A stretch of 60,326 bases of DNA from contig DVEG01000035.1 in the NCBI GenBank assembly GCA_015295835.1, positions 1 through 60,326 on the forward strand. The letters are read 5' to 3'. This document shows, piece after piece, positions 56,073-60,326 of the stretch. The translations under genes and the position numbers were made by a program. Each line of letters opens with the position of its first letter. Position 1 is the stretch's first letter. Below the pieces are notes generated by a model that made no database searches, was not told where the DNA came from, and saw only the letters and a program-made list of their open reading frames with translations. The stretch is from Oscillatoriaceae cyanobacterium M7585_C2015_266 (GTDB lineage Bacteria; Cyanobacteriota; Cyanobacteriia; Cyanobacteriales; Oscillatoriaceae).

Positions 56073-56206
56073 ACAGAGGCACGGAGACCAAACTTTCTCT
56101 GTCCCCGCCTCCGTGGTGAATTAGCTTAACAGCGCAAGAGTGGAAAGTGGCAAGGATCGTAAATGGGATAAACTGTTACAGCAGAGGCAGGGAGGGCACG
56201 GAGATG
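56073..56206. repeat. CACGGAG-type repeats ahead of the GxxExxY gene
   Basis: ACCACAGAGGCACGGAGAC (56073-56091), the inverted GCCTCCGTGGTGA (56109-56121), and GAGGGCACGGAGATGG running into the start codon (about 56191-56206) use the same words as the 42-bp array at 14250-14424. The first two can pair. Confidence 0.6.
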
Positions 56207-56425
56207 GAGTTGGATGAAATATCGGGTCAAGTGATTGGTGCGGCGATCGAGGTGCATCGAGAGTTGGGTCCAGGATTGTTAGAATCGGCTGTTGAAACCC
56301 TCTTACCCATTCACGAAGCCCAGCTTTTGACCTACCTCAAACTTCGCAAGCTCCGTCTAGGCTTGCTCATCAACTTCAACGTCCCCATCCTCAAAAACGG
56401 CATCAAACGCCTCCTAAACGGTTAA
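56204..56425 (+). pseudogene. GxxExxY protein with internal deletion
   Basis: A 73-residue frame from MELDEISGQVIGAAIEVHRE. The normal family start ends at LGPGLLESxYExxL; here LGPGLLESA runs straight into VETLLPIHEAQLLTYLKLRK, the C-terminal part. About 55-60 residues that carry the GxxExxY-region and core strands are missing, in frame. The remaining ending, RLGLLINFNVPILKNGIKRL, is normal. The product would be non-functional as a GxxExxY protein. The family is a PD-(D/E)XK-like fold of unknown function. Confidence 0.8.
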
Positions 56426-56426
56426 C

Positions 56427-56478
56427 CCCCCTCTCTGTCCCCTCTGTCCCCTCTGTGCCCTCTGTGCCTCCGTGGTTC
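56427..56478. repeat. Inverted CACGGAG-type repeats after the GxxExxY gene
   Basis: A run of CCCCTCTGTCCCCTCTGTGC-type units ending CTCTGTGCCTCCGTGGTTCC is the inverse complement of the CACGGAG words upstream of the gene. It also lies just before the helicase start. Confidence 0.6.
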
Positions 56479-56506
56479 CTTCCTCAACCTCCCTGGAGTC
56501 AAACCA

Positions 56507-59500
56507 ATGTCCAGTATTTACGACAATATCGAAAAGCCTCTTCTACCTGAGTTGCAGCATTACCTACAACAAGCCTACCGTGCTGATTTCTGTGTGGGCT
56601 ATTTTAACTTGCGAGGATGGCAAGAAGTTGATACCTACATTGAGCAATTTAAGGGGGGTGAGGGGCAGGCTTGTCGATTGCTGGTAGGTATGTACCGGTT
56701 GCCGAAAGACGAACTAAAACAAGCATTAGCGATCGGAGTTGAGCAAAAACGCATTGATCAAAAACAAGCTCTGCAGCAACAAACTCTGATAGCGGAGGAG
56801 TTTCGGCAGCAGTTAACCTATGGTGTGCCCACTACGGACTCTGAAAAGGGATTGCGTCGGTTGCGATCGCAACTTATAAGTGGTAAGCTTCAAGTCAAAC
56901 TGTTTTTGCGGTATCCTCTCCATGCCAAATTGTATTTGATTTATCGCGATGATCGCGCCACCCCCATCATTGGTTATGTAGGCAGTAGTAATTTAACCCT
57001 ATCTGGATTAAAACATCAAGGGGAACTCAATGTGGAAGTGGTCGAACGAGACGATACATACAAGCTGAAGCAGTGGTTTGAAGAGCGTTGGAACGATAAG
57101 TTTTGTTTAGATATTTCTGATCAACTAGCAGAGATTATTGATGAAAGTTGGGCGACGGAGAAATTACTTAAACCCTATTTTATTTATTTAAAAATAGCTT
57201 ATCATTTGTCTCAAGAAGCACGGGAGGGGTTAAGTCGCTATCAAGTTTCTAAAAAATTTAAATTACTACCTTTTCAAGAAGCAGCAGTGCGCATTGCTGC
57301 CCATTATGTCAGTCAGCGGAATGGTGAGATAATTGGGGATGTAGTTGGTTTGGGAAAAACACTGGTGGGGATAGCAATCGCCTACATCTTTGAGGAAGAG
57401 TATGACACCAGTACCCTGATCATCTGCCCCAAAAATTTACAAAAAATGTGGCAAGATTATATTGATAAATATGGTCTACGGGCCAAGGTGGTGTCCATAA
57501 GCCGCGTCACTCAAGAACTCCGCGAAATCCCAAAGCGCTTCTGCACCGTTTTAATTGATGAAAGTCATAACCTCCGCAATCGCGAGGGCAAACGCTACCA
57601 AGCCATCCAAGAGTACATTGAGCAAAATGGCAGTCGCTGTATTCTCCTGACGGCAACTCCCTATAATAAATCCTACCTTGACTTGTCCGCCCAGTTGCGC
57701 TTATTTCTGCGTCCGGATACAGATCTGGGCATTAAACCCGAAGCCCATATCCGTCGGGTTAAAGGTGAGAAAAATTTTCCCAGCCTTCACAACAACATTC
57801 CTGTTCGCTCCCTATTGGCTTTTGAGCAAAGTGTTGAACCGGAAGATTGGCAGCAGCTAATGAGCCGCTACATGGTGCGCCGCACACGCAGTTTTATTAA
57901 GAAAACCTATGCTAAACGGGATGACAACGATCGCTATTATCTAGAATTTGCAGACGGGCAGCGCTTTTATTTTCCTACACGGCAACCCCGTACCCTAAAA
58001 TTTCCAGTGGGTGAGCCGCAAACCGATCCCTACGCTCGCCTCTACAGTGAGGCTGTTGTTGACAATTTGAAATCCCTGCACCTCCCTCGCTATGGCTTAG
58101 GTAAATACGTAGCCAAAGAACCCTCCCCTCTACCGACAGATGAAGAGCGGAAACTACTGGGTAATCTATCCCGTGCGGGCAAGCGGCTCATAGGCTTTTG
58201 CCGTACTAATCTGTTTAAGCGGCTAGAAAGTAGCGGCTTCACCTTTTTGCAATCGTTAAAGCGGCATATTTTGCGAAACTACGTTTACCTGCACGCCATT
58301 GAAAATAATCTGGATTTACCCATTGGCACCCAGGATGTCAGCTTTTTAGAGCTAGACACAGATGAGGATGAAACCCAACTGCCTACCGACGAGGATACTG
58401 AAGAGTCTAATGTTTTGCCTGATGAAGCTGCGTCAGTAAACGAAAAGGAAAGCTCAGAACATTTGAAACAAAGTGCTGCTAAAATCTATCAAAATTACCA
58501 GGCTCAGTATTCGCGTCGATTTAAGTGGATTCGCGCAAATTTATTTAATAAAAAAGAACTGCAAAAAGATTTGCAAGAAGATATTCAAATTTTAACGCAA
58601 ATACTAGTTCTTAATCAGGTTGATACTTGGAATTAAGATACGGATAATAAATTTGCTACTTTAATCGATTTACTTCAGAATAAACATCCCAAAGAAAAAG
58701 TCATTATTTTCACCCAATTTGCAGATACCGCGAATTATTTGTCTCAATCATTATGTGAAAAAGGTATCCGCCAAGTGGGTTTAGTAACAGGTCAATCAAG
58801 TGATCCTACGAGTATGGCTTGGTGTTTTAGTCCGCGTAGTAATAATAAAAATATCCCAGCCGAGGAGGAGTTGCGTATTTTGATTACGACGGATGTTTTG
58901 AGTGAGGGGCAAAACCTCCAAGATTGTGCCATTATTGTTAACTTTGATTTGCCTTGGGCGATTATTCGCTTGGTGCAACGAGCCGGACGCGTAGATCGTA
59001 TTGGCCAGCAAGCGGACGAGATTCTTTGTTATTCTTTTTTGCCGGCGGATGGGGTAGAGCGCATCATTAACTTGCGCGGTAGGTTGCGCGAGCGCTTGCA
59101 GCAAAATTAAGAAGTTGTCGGCTCTGACGAAGCCTTTTTTGAAGATGAGCAAGCACGCGAGATTCTTCTCAACTTGTATCATGAACGCTCAGGTATTCTC
59201 GAAGAAGTAGATAAAGCAGAAGAAGTAGACTTATCTTCAGAAGCTCTGCAAATTTGGCAAAGTGCTATTAATGCTAATCCTGAACTTGAGAAAATTATTG
59301 AAAACCTACCTAAAGTCGTTTACGCCACCCGTGAGCATCAACCCACTACTAGGGATCCAGAAGGTGTACTGGTATATTTGCGCACGGAAAACGGTATTGA
59401 TGCCCTAGCATGGATAGACAAGGAGGGCAACAGCGTCACGCAATCGCAATCCCGAATTCTCCGCATGGCAAAATGCAGTATTGATACTCCGCCTTTACCC

Positions 59501-59905
59501 CGCCATCCCCAACATTATGAACTGGTAGCACGGGGGGCAGAACTCATTGCTGAGCAAACAAAAATTGTTGTCGCTACCCTCGGCAATAAGCTTAGTATAG
59601 CAACACGGGTTTATGATCGCCTGATGGCATATGTTCAAAATATCCGCAAAAATACTCCTCTGCTGGCAATGGAAACAAAGTGGAAAAATTTAGAACTGGC
59701 TATTGAAGAGATATCTCAGTATCCGCTGAAGCAAAATGCGATCGCCAACCTCAATCAGAAACTCAAAGCAGGCATCAACGACAAGGAGCTAGCCGATCTA
59801 GTCATATCTTTGCGAGAGCAAAATGAGCTATGTGTAATCAATTCAGACAAGCAATACGGTGTGCAAATTATCTGTTCGATGGAAATTTTTTCAGGTATAA
59901 ATTAA
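56507..59905 (+). pseudogene. PLD-nuclease/SNF2-type helicase gene interrupted by two in-frame stops
   Basis: The reading frame is continuous over 1133 codons apart from TAA at 58634-58636 and TAA at 59108-59110; there is no frameshift. N-terminal 230 residues: phospholipase D-like nuclease with LHAKLYLIYRDD and GYVGSSNLTLSGL. Helicase: Walker A GDVVGLGKTLVG, TLIICPKNLQKMWQ, DEAH-type VLIDESHNLRNR, CILLTATPYNKS. The second part (from 58637) has VIIFTQFADTANYL, ITTDVLSEGQNLQD and motif VI LVQRAGRVDRIGQ; the third is a C-terminal domain. The first ORF (709 residues) keeps PLD and the first RecA lobe only. Either the gene is dead or only fragments act. With the following genes it looks like the helicase of a restriction-type defence operon. 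Confidence 0.8.
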
Positions 59906-59920
59906 AGGAGAAGCAGGGGA

Positions 59921-60052
59921 ATGGCAACGCGAGCAAAGAAGAAGAATTTTTCGAGTTTTACCTATGCAGAAGCATTGAAAGCCTGTCATCTAATCAATTA
60001 CTGGAGCAAAATATTGACATTTATGGTATTGTAAGCAATGGGGAAGTGTAGC
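59921..60052 (+). pseudogene. Deleted second gene of the helicase operon
   Basis: ATG 59921, preceded by AGGGGA, gives MATRAKKKNFSSFTYAEALK, which looks like the start of a known companion protein of such operons. After about 59980 the frame changes, and the other frame reads LSSNQLLEQNIDIYGIVSNG and EV, then TAG where a Trp (GEVW) is expected. Most of the gene between is deleted. The family appears to be a restriction-endonuclease-like protein (memory-based); inactive here. Confidence 0.6.
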
Positions 60053-60158
60053 AAATTAGCTTACGTTGTAATCACAACGAAGGGGATAACTAGCAATCAT
60101 TTCAGTTAACAAAATATACTCTAATTTATTAGAAAATTAAGTCATTTGTAAAGCAAGA

Positions 60159-60326
60159 ATGTCAGGAAAGCAATTGAATCGTCAACGTGCCCATCAGTAC
60201 CTCCAACAGTTTGATTTTGAATCACTATTTATTGAAGAATTGGGCTGGGATACCGTCAATCGCGAAACATTATCCCTTGAAATCGCTCAACAATCATTTG
60301 AAATAAACTCAATCGCCGAAAAGCGA
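60159..60326 (+). CDS. Start of an Eco57I-type restriction-modification methylase (cut by the window edge)
   Basis: 56 codons without a stop to the end of the window. The start MSGKQLNRQRAHQYLQQFDF and FESLFIEELGWDTVNRETLS, ending INSIAEKR, matches the N-terminus of large Eco57I-class restriction-modification methyltransferases as I know them. The helicase, small protein, methylase order fits a defence operon. Whether the rest is intact lies outside the window. Confidence 0.65.
   Translation, partial: MSGKQLNRQRAHQYLQQFDFESLFIEELGWDTVNRETLSLEIAQQSFEINSIAEKR

Noticed and set aside
56507-59905. Stop-codon readthrough or an alternative genetic code to explain in-frame TAA and TAG codons
   Set aside because: Genes to the left use TAA and TAG as normal stops, and nearby genes also carry deletions and frameshifts, so gene decay explains the stops better.

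Overview
The window is a piece of cyanobacterial chromosome. The reasons are the many HIP1 octamers (GCGATCGC), the nitrogen regulator NtcA, HemG-type protoporphyrinogen oxidase, and several small families typical of cyanobacteria (DUF2811, DUF3082, DUF3084, DUF1614, TIGR03943/permease pair). The number of sensor kinases, the pentapeptide, TPR and HEAT proteins, the NACHT NTPases and the wide AT-rich gaps suit a large-genome filamentous (Oscillatoria/Microcoleus-like) species, but the genus is inference. No rRNA, tRNA or CRISPR array was seen.

Left part (1-27.4 kb): an Uma2-type protein with a repetitive tail, a chemoreceptor, a HIT protein, a ComM/YifB-like ATPase, purB, a D-Ala-D-Ala dipeptidase flanked by two paralogous SH3 proteins, a membrane NACHT NTPase, and an NfeD-like protein. 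Then come rsmA-ispE-DUF3082, with a 42-bp tandem repeat between ispE and DUF3082, a methyltransferase, an Fe-S type photolyase, DUF2811, hemG and an OmpR-type regulator. Pentapeptide and TPR proteins, a beta-propeller-like protein and a permease pair follow. Just upstream of DUF2811 lie DnaA-box-like sequences spaced exactly 21 bp apart.

Middle part (28-50.2 kb): three consecutive genes share one N-terminal sensor-like module but have different outputs: a diguanylate cyclase, an apparently intact histidine kinase and a kinase with a degenerate ATP-binding site. A PAS kinase follows. Next is a 1005-residue protein with HEAT repeats, a membrane segment and a NACHT-like ATPase, whose HEAT array repeats every 300 bp. 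Then come sugar genes on the minus strand (GH65 phosphorylase fused to beta-phosphoglucomutase, and amylo-1,6-glucosidase), fabI, ntcA with an upstream GTA-N8-TAC site, DUF3084, an RNase H-fold nuclease-like gene and DUF1614.

Right part (50.2-60.3 kb) is very different: it is a run of broken genes. It holds a decayed prokaryotic Argonaute (two in-frame stops, a large internal deletion, two small frameshifts) and a decayed integron-type integrase facing an attC-like site. It also holds a frameshifted HNH gene, two broken minus-strand genes, and a GxxExxY gene missing its middle. At the edge is a PLD/SNF2 helicase, small protein, Eco57I-type methylase operon whose first two genes are interrupted. 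A short degenerate copy of the helicase sits 5.7 kb upstream. I read this as an old defence and gene-capture island in decay; the Argonaute relic beside an integron relic is the most striking observation.
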